Numbered from the stretch's first letter, positions 1-5,881 are shown. The stretch is DNA of 7,053 nt from CAVZLD01 sp964522605 (GCA_964522605.1 CAZFWV010000353.1:1-7053), one strand, 5' to 3'. The notes: generated by a model from the letters alone, not told the origin. Program-made: numbers and translations.

Positions 1-13
1 TGAATCCCAAGGG

Positions 14-28
14 ACTCAAGAGTTGAGT
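14..28. repeat. Small perfect hairpin, 6-bp stem
   Basis: ACTCAA and TTGAGT form a perfect 6-bp stem around the loop GAG. No T-tract follows on either side, so a Rho-independent terminator is not supported. A stem of this size can occur by chance, and no function is assigned. Confidence 0.3.
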
Positions 29-39
29 GCGTGTTCAAC

Positions 40-58
40 CCACGGCCAACGGCCGGGC
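40..58. repeat. Short palindromic repeat, copy 1
   Basis: The 19 bases CCACGGCCAACGGCCGGGC occur here and again, identically and in the same orientation, 306 bp downstream at 346-364. The core is a hairpin, CGGCC-AAC-GGCCG, with a 5-bp stem. Two exact copies in a non-coding stretch suggest a dispersed intergenic element rather than chance. Only a genome-wide count could establish the copy number. Confidence 0.6.
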
Positions 59-87
59 GACCCTGATAGGCTCTGCCAATCCGGCGA

Positions 88-115
88 GCTGAATTAATTG
101 ACGAATGCTGAATTA
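88..115. repeat. AT-rich patch with 9-bp direct repeat
   Basis: GCTGAATTA occurs at 88-96 and again at 107-115, a period of 19 bp, inside the most AT-rich part of the window. The surrounding bases are loosely repetitive too (several GAATTA and GACGAAT-like words), so this may be a decayed tandem repeat. No function is assigned. Confidence 0.35.
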
Positions 116-140
116 CGATTGTTGATTTGCGAAGTAGCAG

Positions 141-223
141 GTAGCCGAATTCGTGAGAATTCGGAGGGCTGCGCAGGTGGATTTCCCTAGGAGATTCCTC
201 CGAATTCTCATGAATTCGGCTTT
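141..223. repeat. REP-like inverted doublet (REPIN-like element)
   Basis: Two imperfect copies of one palindrome face each other. The left copy (143-167) and right copy (197-221) are reverse complements over 25 bases with a single mismatch, separated by 29 bases. Each copy is itself a hairpin: CCGAATTC (145-152) with GAATTCGG (157-164) around GTGA, and the same 8-bp stem at 200-207 and 212-219 around TCAT. The left copy is preceded by the tetranucleotide GTAG (141-144). A GTAG or GGAG tetranucleotide before a palindrome is a hallmark of bacterial REP sequences mobilised by REP-associated tyrosine transposases (RAYTs). The right copy, read on the minus strand, has AAAG in the equivalent position. 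The architecture is directly visible. Identity as a REPIN is inference, since no RAYT gene lies in the window. Confidence 0.65.
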
Positions 224-320
224 CTGTCGTCGAAATGTGCAATTTCAGAAATCGCTTGTCATGGTCTTTCCTTCAGCAATCGGAGATCATCACTCGGCAA
301 TCTTCAATCGTGTTCCTACG

Positions 321-335
321 CCCCGTCCTACGGGG
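321..335. repeat. Perfect 6-bp hairpin upstream of first gene
   Basis: CCCCGT (321-326) and ACGGGG (330-335) pair perfectly around the loop CCT. No T-run follows, so it is not a typical intrinsic terminator. It lies only 10 bp before the second copy of the 19-bp palindromic repeat, so the two may be parts of one composite intergenic element. It could also form in the 5' leader of the first gene's transcript if transcription starts upstream. Confidence 0.4.
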
Positions 336-345
336 TGAATCAAGG

Positions 346-364
346 CCACGGCCAACGGCCGGGC
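346..364. repeat. Short palindromic repeat, copy 2
   Basis: This is the second exact copy of the 19-bp element seen at 40-58, in the same orientation. The stem is CGGCC (349-353) with GGCCG (357-361). It ends 39 bp before the chosen start of the first gene, so it could lie in that gene's leader. Confidence 0.6.
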
Positions 365-391
365 TTCATCACAAGGCGGCGTAAACCGCGC

Positions 392-395
392 GGAG
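392..395 (+). promoter_or_regulatory. Ribosome binding site deciding the first gene's start
   Basis: GGAG lies 8 bases before the ATG at 404. It favours this start over the upstream GTG at 335, which sits inside a hairpin, and over the downstream ATG at 521, which has no comparable site but would give a more typical signal peptide. Confidence 0.5.
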
Positions 396-403
396 AATTC
401 ATC

Positions 404-1225
404 ATGAAACAGAATCGATACCGGGGTTGGTCGAAGTGGCGAACGATCGATGCCGCTGTGACTGCAGGATGGAAGCTAAGTGATGCAGCTTCCGGGCGGC
501 GCCTGTGGGTCCACTCTGCCATGGCGTGGTTGAAGGTGCCCGTCATCGTTCTTTTCGGCTTCTCGCTCCACCTGATGATCATGTCGGTCACGGTGGCTGC
601 CGAGTCTCAAGAAGAGGCGTGGATCGTACTTTTCGATGGTCAGAATCTCGATGCCTGGCAGATGTCCTCGACGGCGCGGTGGCGGATCGAAGAAGGTGTC
701 ATCGCGCTCGCGGACCGGACGGATGGCAGCTTGAACAATGAAGACTACCTGTGGACGAAGGAAACCTTCGGTGATTTCGTGTTGGAGCTTGAATTCAAGA
801 CCTGCGAGGGTTCCTGTAACAGCGGTGTCTTTCTGCGGACTGCAGATCGCAGCGACCCGGTTTACACGGGAATCGAAATGCAGGTCAGTAACTCCCAGGG
901 GCGGGCGGTCAGTCGAGGAGGGACTGCGGGCGCGATTTACGATTGTTGCGCTCCCACCAAGAACACGGTTCTTCCGCCGGGGCAGTGGAATCGTTGCCGA
1001 GTGGTCTGTCAGGGCTCGAAAATCTTGGTGGAAATGAACGACGAACTGATCCTGGAAATGGACCTCGATCGCTGGACGGAGACCGGCCGCAACCCAGATG
1101 GGACAACGAACAAATTCACGCGACCGCTCAAGGAGTTCGCCCGCACCGGTTACGTTGGATTCCAAGATCACGGCCGGCCTGTTTGGTACCGGAACGTACG
1201 CATCAAGCGGCTGGATCCAAATTGA
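404..1225 (+). CDS. Exported DUF1080 protein (3-keto-disaccharide hydrolase-like), cysteine-rich
   Basis: The 273-residue product belongs to the DUF1080 family (Pfam PF06439, 3-keto-disaccharide hydrolase domain), a concanavalin-like jelly-roll fold. Recognisable stretches are the entry motif LFDGQNLDAW (about 76-85), CNSGVFLRT (138-146), GQWNRCRVVCQGSKI (193-207) and a closing GYVGFQDHGRPVWYRNVRI (about 249-267). A hydrophobic segment (about 45-66) ending in VAA looks like a signal peptide or anchor, placing the domain outside the cytoplasm. Starting at 404 makes the region before it 44 residues long and basic, which is unusual. The alternative ATG at 521 would give a compact signal peptide beginning MAWLK. 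The mature part has six cysteines: CEGSC, a CC pair and CRVVC. The 3' end overlaps the convergent pdxA-like gene by 23 bp. The likely role is cleavage of a keto-glycoside, but many DUF1080 proteins are uncharacterised. Family sure, start moderately sure. Confidence 0.85.
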   Translation: MKQNRYRGWSKWRTIDAAVTAGWKLSDAASGRRLWVHSAMAWLKVPVIVLFGFSLHLMIMSVTVAAESQEEAWIVLFDGQNLDAWQMSSTARWRIEEGVIALADRTDGSLNNEDYLWTKETFGDFVLELEFKTCEGSCNSGVFLRTADRSDPVYTGIEMQVSNSQGRAVSRGGTAGAIYDCCAPTKNTVLPPGQWNRCRVVCQGSKILVEMNDELILEMDLDRWTETGRNPDGTTNKFTRPLKEFARTGYVGFQDHGRPVWYRNVRIKRLDPN

Positions 1226-2213
1226 CAAGTCGTAGAGCGAGATCGACCGCGGCAAACAGGCTGCCGGGGCGCGCTTTGCCTTGCCAAGCGATGTCCCCCG
1301 CCGTTCCGTGGTCGACACTCGTCCGGATGATGGGCAGTCCCAACGTCGTGTTCACGGCGGAGTCGAAGGCGAGCGCTTTGACGGGAATGTGTCCCTGGTC
1401 GTGATACATGCAGACAAACGCATCCGTCGTCGCGCGCTTCTCGGGCAGAAACGCGGTGTCCGGAGGCAATGGCCCTTCTACCTGAATTCCTTGACGGCGT
1501 GCTGCCTCAATCGCGGGAATAATGAACCGCTCCTCTTCATGGTTTCCAAACAACCCGTGCTCGCCTGCGTGCGGATTCAAGCCGCAGACGACGAGCTGGG
1601 GTTCGTTTCGTCGGATCTGCCGCAGCGCCGAAGCCGTCAATTCGATGACCTCCAAGACTCGCTCCACGGACAAAAGACTCGGAACGTCGGCGTAGCCAAC
1701 ATGGACGGTGACAAAACTGCACGTGATTTGCGCCGAATACTGCATCATGCACCAGCGAGTCGCGGACGTGCGTTGGGCAAAGATCTCGGTGTGGCCGGGC
1801 AGATCGATTCCCGCCGCCCGTAGAGCTTCCTTGTTGATCGGCGCGGTGACAACCGCCGCGACCCGACCGGCAATCGCCGCATCGATTGCCTGGTCGATGT
1901 AGTGATAACTGGCCTGTCCCGTGGCCGAGTTGAACCGTCCGGGTTCCACCTGCGTGGCATCGATCGCACGCAAGTTCAGCGCGCAGGCCGTTGCAGGACG
2001 TTGACCGGCTTGCCAATCCTCCAGCGACAAGAGCGCGGGTTCAGCAAAACCACAACACCGCGCGACGCGCTTGAGAACTTCTCCGTGACCGAAAACCAGG
2101 GGCGTACATCGCTCCAGCAGTGCTTCATTTGCCAAGAGATGCAGACAGACCTCCGGGCCGACGCCGGCCGGGTCCCCCATCGTCACAGCAAGCAACGGTC
2201 TTTCCGTGCTCAT
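1203..2213 (-). CDS. pdxA: PdxA-family 4-phosphohydroxy-L-threonine dehydrogenase or PdxA2-like paralogue
   Basis: The 336-residue protein is a full-length member of the PdxA family; E. coli PdxA is about 329 residues. PdxA oxidises 4-phosphohydroxy-L-threonine with NAD in the DXP-dependent pyridoxal phosphate pathway. PdxA2-type relatives instead oxidise phosphorylated four-carbon sugar acids. Visible motifs are MGDPAGVGPE (12-21), TAPINKEA (123-130), PGHTE (139-143), CGLNPHAGE (210-218), GPLPPDTAF (247-255), MYHDQGHIPVK (269-279) and NTTLGLPIIRTSVDHGTA (288-305). By alignment from memory with E. coli PdxA, H171, H215 and H271 would be the metal ligands. No signal peptide, so cytoplasmic. 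Its ATG shares one base with the TGA of the upstream oxidoreductase gene (TGATG), and no clear ribosome binding site precedes it, which suggests translational coupling. After DHGTA the sequence reads GDIAWQG, with Gly where the family usually has a hydrophobic residue. The context favours a catabolic role, but biosynthesis cannot be excluded. Confidence 0.9.
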   Translation of the reverse strand: MSTERPLLAVTMGDPAGVGPEVCLHLLANEALLERCTPLVFGHGEVLKRVARCCGFAEPALLSLEDWQAGQRPATACALNLRAIDATQVEPGRFNSATGQASYHYIDQAIDAAIAGRVAAVVTAPINKEALRAAGIDLPGHTEIFAQRTSATRWCMMQYSAQITCSFVTVHVGYADVPSLLSVERVLEVIELTASALRQIRRNEPQLVVCGLNPHAGEHGLFGNHEEERFIIPAIEAARRQGIQVEGPLPPDTAFLPEKRATTDAFVCMYHDQGHIPVKALAFDSAVNTTLGLPIIRTSVDHGTAGDIAWQGKARPGSLFAAVDLALRLVNLDPAA

Positions 2214-3619
2214 CAGGTCAATTTCGGCAACTCGTAGCCGGCGCGTCGAGGTCGATCGAGTAGCTCGTTCGCCTCATCACAATTCGTGAATCGCTCGGCA
2301 GCAGGATCCCACGTCAATTTCTGGCCGACGCGACCCACATCGCGCACGATGTTGACGAGATAGCAAAGTGTCGTCGCACGCTGGCCCGTCTCGATATCCG
2401 CGTTGCATCGTGCGCGGCTCTTGATGCAGTCGATCCAGTTCTCAATGTGATAGGCAGTTTCTGGCCGCCGATTGGGCCCAGGATTATCCGCCGCGCGAAC
2501 GAGTTCGGTGGGGTTGCTGGCAATTTTGTTGCGATTGATCTCGATCTTGCCGTTTTCTCCTACAAAGATCGCTCCCAAACCGGGACCCCGATCCCCATCC
2601 AGGTGCAATCGCAATTCCGTTCCGCCGTCAAACCACATCCGGACTTTTGCTCGCGGCCCGGACAGCTTGGCCATTCCATGGTAGTCGGTGCCCGTGTCCT
2701 CTTCGCCGGTCAGGCCGACGACGACGCCGCCGACGGTTTCGCGACCCTGGAACCGGCCTGTCTCGCGATCTGCGACGGGTTCTTCCAGTAACACGCTGAT
2801 CGGACCCGTGTCATCGGTGCCCAACGCACGATTGATTTGGTCATAAGAGTGAGTTCCCCAGCCGGTGACTCCAAAACAGAGTCCACCGCCGTCGTAGTCC
2901 CACCATTTGGCCCACCCGAGTTGGAGTTCCGGGTCCCAGGGACGCAATTCCGCCTGATTCGTCCAGGTGTCCCACCACGGATCGACGGGGCCGCTTACGT
3001 CGGCCGTCGAGGTTTTTGTCCAGCGAAATGGACCGACGAAGTTGGGGGCGAGAACGGTCTTGATCTTGCCGATCGCGCCGTCCTTCACAAGATCGCTCGC
3101 CCAGTTGTTGATCGGCATCGAGCGCTGTTGTGTCCCGACTTGAGTGACTCGATTGTAGTGGCGGGCTGCGCTGACCATCGCACGCCCTTCCGCGATGGTG
3201 AGACTCATCGGTTTTTCAATGTAGACATCCATTCCCATTTGCATGGCCAGGATCGTGATCCAGGCCCGGGCATGCGTCGTCGTTTCGACCATCACAGCAT
3301 CGAGCTGCTCCCGTTCGATCATCGCGCGAAAGTCTTCATACACGCCCCACGTCTGGTCGCCCGAGAGTTCGGCTGCGTACTTCTCTGCGCGATCGCGTAC
3401 GCAATCACAGGCCGCGACGACACGGAAAGCCTTCACGTCGGCCGCCTCCGAGATCACTCGCGCGCGCCCGCCGCAGCCAATGACTCCCACCCGGACCGTT
3501 TCACTCGGTGGCGAACCGTCCTCCAAGCCGAGGACGCTTGCCGGAATGAAGTAGGGGGCGGCGAAGGCCGCTGCGCCAGTTCGCAGAACCTGGCGTCGAT
3601 TCCATTTCGCTTGAGACAT
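2213..3619 (-). CDS. Tat-exported Gfo/Idh/MocA family oxidoreductase
   Basis: The 468-residue protein is a sugar-type NAD(P)-dependent dehydrogenase of the Gfo/Idh/MocA family. The N-terminus carries a twin-arginine signal: NRRQVLR (7-13), then a hydrophobic stretch ending near 30. The Rossmann domain begins with VRVGVIGCGGRA (42-53), and the family's EKP motif is at 135-137. The C-terminal domain contains GWGTHSYDQIN (253-263), where the catalytic His/Asp would be expected, and ends in a segment (about 389-440, with NWIDCIKS and LTWDP) typical of the planctomycete subgroup. AAGGAG lies 7 bases before the ATG (3627-3632 on the minus strand). It sits 42 bp downstream of the second DUF1080 gene and overlaps pdxA by one base, so the three are probably one operon. 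Exported members are thought to fold with cofactor in the cytoplasm before Tat export. Oxidation of a sugar hydroxyl, possibly at C3, is inferred from the DUF1080 neighbours; the substrate is unknown. Confidence 0.92.
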   Translation of the reverse strand: MSQAKWNRRQVLRTGAAAFAAPYFIPASVLGLEDGSPPSETVRVGVIGCGGRARVISEAADVKAFRVVAACDCVRDRAEKYAAELSGDQTWGVYEDFRAMIEREQLDAVMVETTTHARAWITILAMQMGMDVYIEKPMSLTIAEGRAMVSAARHYNRVTQVGTQQRSMPINNWASDLVKDGAIGKIKTVLAPNFVGPFRWTKTSTADVSGPVDPWWDTWTNQAELRPWDPELQLGWAKWWDYDGGGLCFGVTGWGTHSYDQINRALGTDDTGPISVLLEEPVADRETGRFQGRETVGGVVVGLTGEEDTGTDYHGMAKLSGPRAKVRMWFDGGTELRLHLDGDRGPGLGAIFVGENGKIEINRNKIASNPTELVRAADNPGPNRRPETAYHIENWIDCIKSRARCNADIETGQRATTLCYLVNIVRDVGRVGQKLTWDPAAERFTNCDEANELLDRPRRAGYELPKLT

Positions 3620-3661
3620 CGGTCGACTCCTTGTGAAGGGGGGATTCGGTGCAGGCAGGGT

Positions 3662-4381
3662 TTAGGGAGTAGCAGTTGTTGGGGGATCATCGATGCGGAT
3701 TCGCAGATTGCGGAATTGAACCAGCATGGGTGGTCCCGGGTGCATTTGCAGCGCGATGACTCCACGGCGAGCCGCCTGGCCGGCTTGGCGATCAATCGCC
3801 TCGGCCATTAACGCTCCGTTAATCTCCAAAACGATTCGGTCGCCTTGGGCGACGATCCGATAGTCGTTCCAATCGTTGGGCTTGATCTTCTTCAGAAGCG
3901 TCGCTGAGTCAGCGAACTGGGTTTCATGTCGCGTACCGTCTGGATCGATGACCACTCGCTGACCGCGCATCGCAATGCCCCCGCGATTGTGCTCAAACAG
4001 CGCACCGGTCCATTCGCCGGTGGCATCCATATCCGCCTGGTAGCCGTTCGTGTCCCAATCCGGCAGTTCACGACTGCGAAATTGAATCCCCGAATTGCCT
4101 CCGACGAGACGGTACTCCAGTCGCAATTCAAAATCGCCAGGAGTTCCTCCCCGCCACATCAGGTAGTTGTGTTTTTCGCACGGTTTTTCCGGCGTGCTTC
4201 GTGCGGAGATGGCACCGTCTTCCACAAACCACCACCCCGGCTTCCCTTCCCAGCCGGACAAGTCCTGGCCATTGAAGATCGAAACGAACTCACTCTCGGC
4301 TGAACGGGCCGTGGGTAGGCTCGAGAGCACGGTCGAGAGCCACAACGCAGCGAAAAGAATCAACCCAAAGCGGTAGGGCAT
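3662..4381 (-). CDS. Exported DUF1080 protein (3-keto-disaccharide hydrolase-like)
   Basis: The 239-residue product begins with a clear Sec signal peptide: MPYRF, a hydrophobic core to about 22, and a likely cleavage after ARSA near 29. The rest is one DUF1080/PF06439 domain. Motifs are IFNGQDLSGW (35-44), GGNSGIQFRSR (94-104), GYQADM (113-118), WNDYRIVAQGDRIVLEING (171-189) and a closing MHPGPPMLVQFRNLRI (213-228). This is the common DUF1080 type with the NSGI(Q/F)FR signature. It is clearly diverged from the copy at 404-1225, keeps only one cysteine in the mature part, and is not a recent duplicate. GGAG lies 8 bases before the ATG (4390-4393, minus strand). It is first in the minus-strand cluster, 42 bp ahead of the oxidoreductase gene. 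The pairing fits a scheme in which the dehydrogenase makes a 3-keto sugar and this protein cleaves the glycosidic bond. That scheme is known for some family members and inferred here. Confidence 0.9.
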   Translation of the reverse strand: MPYRFGLILFAALWLSTVLSSLPTARSAESEFVSIFNGQDLSGWEGKPGWWFVEDGAISARSTPEKPCEKHNYLMWRGGTPGDFELRLEYRLVGGNSGIQFRSRELPDWDTNGYQADMDATGEWTGALFEHNRGGIAMRGQRVVIDPDGTRHETQFADSATLLKKIKPNDWNDYRIVAQGDRIVLEINGALMAEAIDRQAGQAARRGVIALQMHPGPPMLVQFRNLRIRIDDPPTTATP

Positions 4382-4607
4382 CGGAGGGTCTCCAGCAGGC
4401 GGGATTCAAACCCATATCGTAACAAACTGCCGGAACCGATGCACCGGGAAAATCGCCAGGGAGTCGGTCACGGGAATCATGTTCCAAAGCGGAAACGTCA
4501 CGTACTTCGCCCCCTTCGACCGCGACGAGGTGACTGAAGTGGCTGCCGGAATGGTGTAGGATAGCGGAGGATCTTTCGCACTGTCACGTTTTCTTGGAGA
4601 CGTTCAG
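4382..4607. promoter_or_regulatory. Divergent intergenic region, probable promoters for both operons
   Basis: This 226-bp gap separates the starts of the minus-strand DUF1080 operon and the plus-strand pair, so promoters for both should lie here. I find no convincing -35/-10 pair on either strand. The best partial -10 matches are TAGGAT (4557-4562, plus) and TACGAT near 4415-4420 (minus), both without a good -35 at proper spacing. The hexamer GTCACG occurs three times (4467, 4497, 4583), the first two 30 bp apart; these could be regulator half-sites. GGAG (4596-4599) serves the plus-strand gene and GGAG (4390-4393, minus) serves the other. Confidence 0.5.
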
Positions 4608-5837
4608 ATGAACCGTTGTTCAATCATCGCCACGATCCTGTTGGGGAGTTCATTCATGTTTGGAGTTGGATTCACGGAGGCCGCTGAACGCAACTTTGGC
4701 GAAGATGTTCGCTTCCTTGCCGAGTATGGACAGACCATCGTGCTGGGAAACAATCCGCAAGGACCGCGTCTGGCTGTTGTTCCTGCCTATCAGGGACGTG
4801 TGATGACCTCGACGGCCAAGGGCGACGCAGGCACGAGTTTCGGGTGGATCAATTATGACCATATCGCCTCAGGTGAGAATGCGCCCCACATCAATGTGTA
4901 TGGAGGCGAAGAACGGTTCTGGCTTGGACCGGAGGGAGGCCAATTCAGCATCTTCTTCCCGCCGGGTGCGGAATTCACCCTCGAACACTGGCAGACGCCG
5001 CCCGTGATCGATACCGTTCCGTACAACGTCGTGCGGTCCGACGCGAATTCTGTTCTGTTCCGGCACGAGGCAGAATTGACGAACTATTCGCAGACAAAGT
5101 TTAAGATCCGCATCGAGCGAGAGGTCACTCTGCTGACGAGCCAGCAGTTGGCGGAAAGGCTGAATGTGGAGATTCCTCCGATCCCCGTTGTGGCCTACGA
5201 AACACGGAATCGCGTGACCAATATCGGCGATCAAGCATGGTCGAAGCCTCACGGGGGTTTGTCCATCTGGCTGCTTGGAATGTACAAGCACGGTCCCGAA
5301 ACAACCGTTGTGATTCCCTTCCATCAGGGAAGTGAAGCCAACCTAGGGCCGATCGTGAACGATGAGTATTTTGGCAAGGTTCCGGCCGATCGACTGAAAG
5401 TCGGCGAGGGCGTCCTGTTCTTTTCCGGAGACGGCCAATATCGAAGCAAAATCGGTCTGAATCCACGGCGGGCGACGAACCGGTGTGGCAGCTACGACGC
5501 CGCGCGAGGGGTCTTGACCTGTGTCCACTTCAATCATCCGGGCGGTGACGTCGTCGATTATGTCAACTCAATGTGGGAGATACAGCAACAGCCTTATGCG
5601 GGCGATGCGGTGAACAGCTACAACGACGGTCCCCCGGTTCCCGGAGCGAAACCACTCGGACCGTTCTACGAACTGGAAACGTCCAGTCCCGCCCTCTTGC
5701 TTGGGCCGGGTGAATCTTACGAACACGTTCAAGTTACTAGTCACCTGGAAGGAGAGCCCGCTGCGCTGGATCCCATTGCCCAGGGGCTGTTCCATGTGCC
5801 GCTCGAAGCGATTCGGAATGCGTTGCAGCAACAATAA
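4608..5837 (+). CDS. Exported DUF6786-like protein, possible sugar-active accessory
   Basis: The 409-residue protein starts with a signal peptide (MNRCSIIATILLGSSFMFG, probable cleavage after TEAA near 26). There is no lipobox. The body resembles a family I recall as DUF6786, whose members seem to have a galactose-mutarotase-like beta-sandwich. Supporting stretches are ERFWLGPEGGQFSIFF (102-117), ETRNRVTN (198-205), VNSYNDGP (335-342) and FYELETSSPA (353-362) followed by PGES (367-370). GGAG 8 bases before the ATG supports the start. The heparinase-like gene begins 44 bp after its stop on the same strand, so the two are probably co-transcribed. The fold and context suggest binding or modification of a sugar released by the lyase, but no enzymatic activity is established that I can name. 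The family name is from memory; if it is wrong, this remains an exported protein of unknown function. Confidence 0.75.
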   Translation: MNRCSIIATILLGSSFMFGVGFTEAAERNFGEDVRFLAEYGQTIVLGNNPQGPRLAVVPAYQGRVMTSTAKGDAGTSFGWINYDHIASGENAPHINVYGGEERFWLGPEGGQFSIFFPPGAEFTLEHWQTPPVIDTVPYNVVRSDANSVLFRHEAELTNYSQTKFKIRIEREVTLLTSQQLAERLNVEIPPIPVVAYETRNRVTNIGDQAWSKPHGGLSIWLLGMYKHGPETTVVIPFHQGSEANLGPIVNDEYFGKVPADRLKVGEGVLFFSGDGQYRSKIGLNPRRATNRCGSYDAARGVLTCVHFNHPGGDVVDYVNSMWEIQQQPYAGDAVNSYNDGPPVPGAKPLGPFYELETSSPALLLGPGESYEHVQVTSHLEGEPAALDPIAQGLFHVPLEAIRNALQQQ

Positions 5838-5871
5838 CATTTCGCTCGAATCGACTCTTGTTGACATCACG

Positions 5872-5877
5872 AAAGGT
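5872..5877 (+). promoter_or_regulatory. Ribosome binding site for the lyase gene with a non-ATG start
   Basis: AAAGGT lies 4 bases before a GTG (5882) and 7 bases before a TTG (5885), in the frame of the lyase. The spacing is better for TTG. The signal peptide is nearly the same with either codon, and no ATG is available in this frame until well inside the domain. Confidence 0.4.
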
Positions 5878-5881
5878 CAGA

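Larger units (their letters stand above)
1..403. other. Non-coding region with several small repeats
   Basis: No reading frame here has a credible start, ribosome binding site or recognisable product. The one 61-codon frame (153-338, GTG start) runs through the palindromes and is best explained as a by-product of them. The stretch holds a 6-bp hairpin (14-28), two copies of a 19-bp palindromic repeat (40-58, 346-364), an AT-rich patch with a 9-bp direct repeat GCTGAATTA (88-96, 107-115), a large inverted pair of palindromes (141-223) and a 6-bp hairpin CCCCGT/ACGGGG (321-335). None of the hairpins is followed by a T-run, so none looks like an intrinsic terminator. The overall impression is of intergenic DNA that has accumulated small repetitive elements. 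Any gene ending to the left lies outside the window. Confidence 0.7.

Noticed and set aside
14..335. Intrinsic terminators at the small hairpins (14-28, 321-335)
   Set aside because: Neither stem is followed by a T-run on either strand.
153..338. 61-codon plus-strand frame starting at GTG
   Set aside because: It runs through both arms of the REP-like doublet, has no ribosome binding site, and its composition follows the palindromes rather than a protein.
1..403. CRISPR array
   Set aside because: The repeats are only two copies each, palindromic and unevenly spaced, with no regular repeat-spacer pattern.
476..1318. 280-codon minus-strand frame opposite the first DUF1080 gene
   Set aside because: It is antisense to a gene with clear family motifs, overlaps the end of the PdxA-like gene, and shows no recognisable domain.
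2837..3811. 324-codon plus-strand frame opposite the oxidoreductase
   Set aside because: It is antisense to the strongly supported Gfo/Idh/MocA gene and the second DUF1080 gene, with no domain or ribosome binding site. Long antisense frames are expected in GC-rich coding DNA.
404..4381. Recent duplication of the DUF1080 gene around the pdxA-oxidoreductase pair
   Set aside because: The two proteins share only family-level motifs and differ in length, cysteine content and signal peptide, so they are old paralogues or independent acquisitions.
4534..4562. Sigma-70-like promoter for the plus-strand operon (CTGAAG and TAGGAT)
   Set aside because: The -10 is only a partial match and the hexamer at 17-bp spacing does not resemble TTGACA, so it is not reported as a promoter.
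4869..5324. 151-codon minus-strand frame inside the DUF6786-like gene
   Set aside because: Shadow of the plus-strand gene, with no independent motifs.
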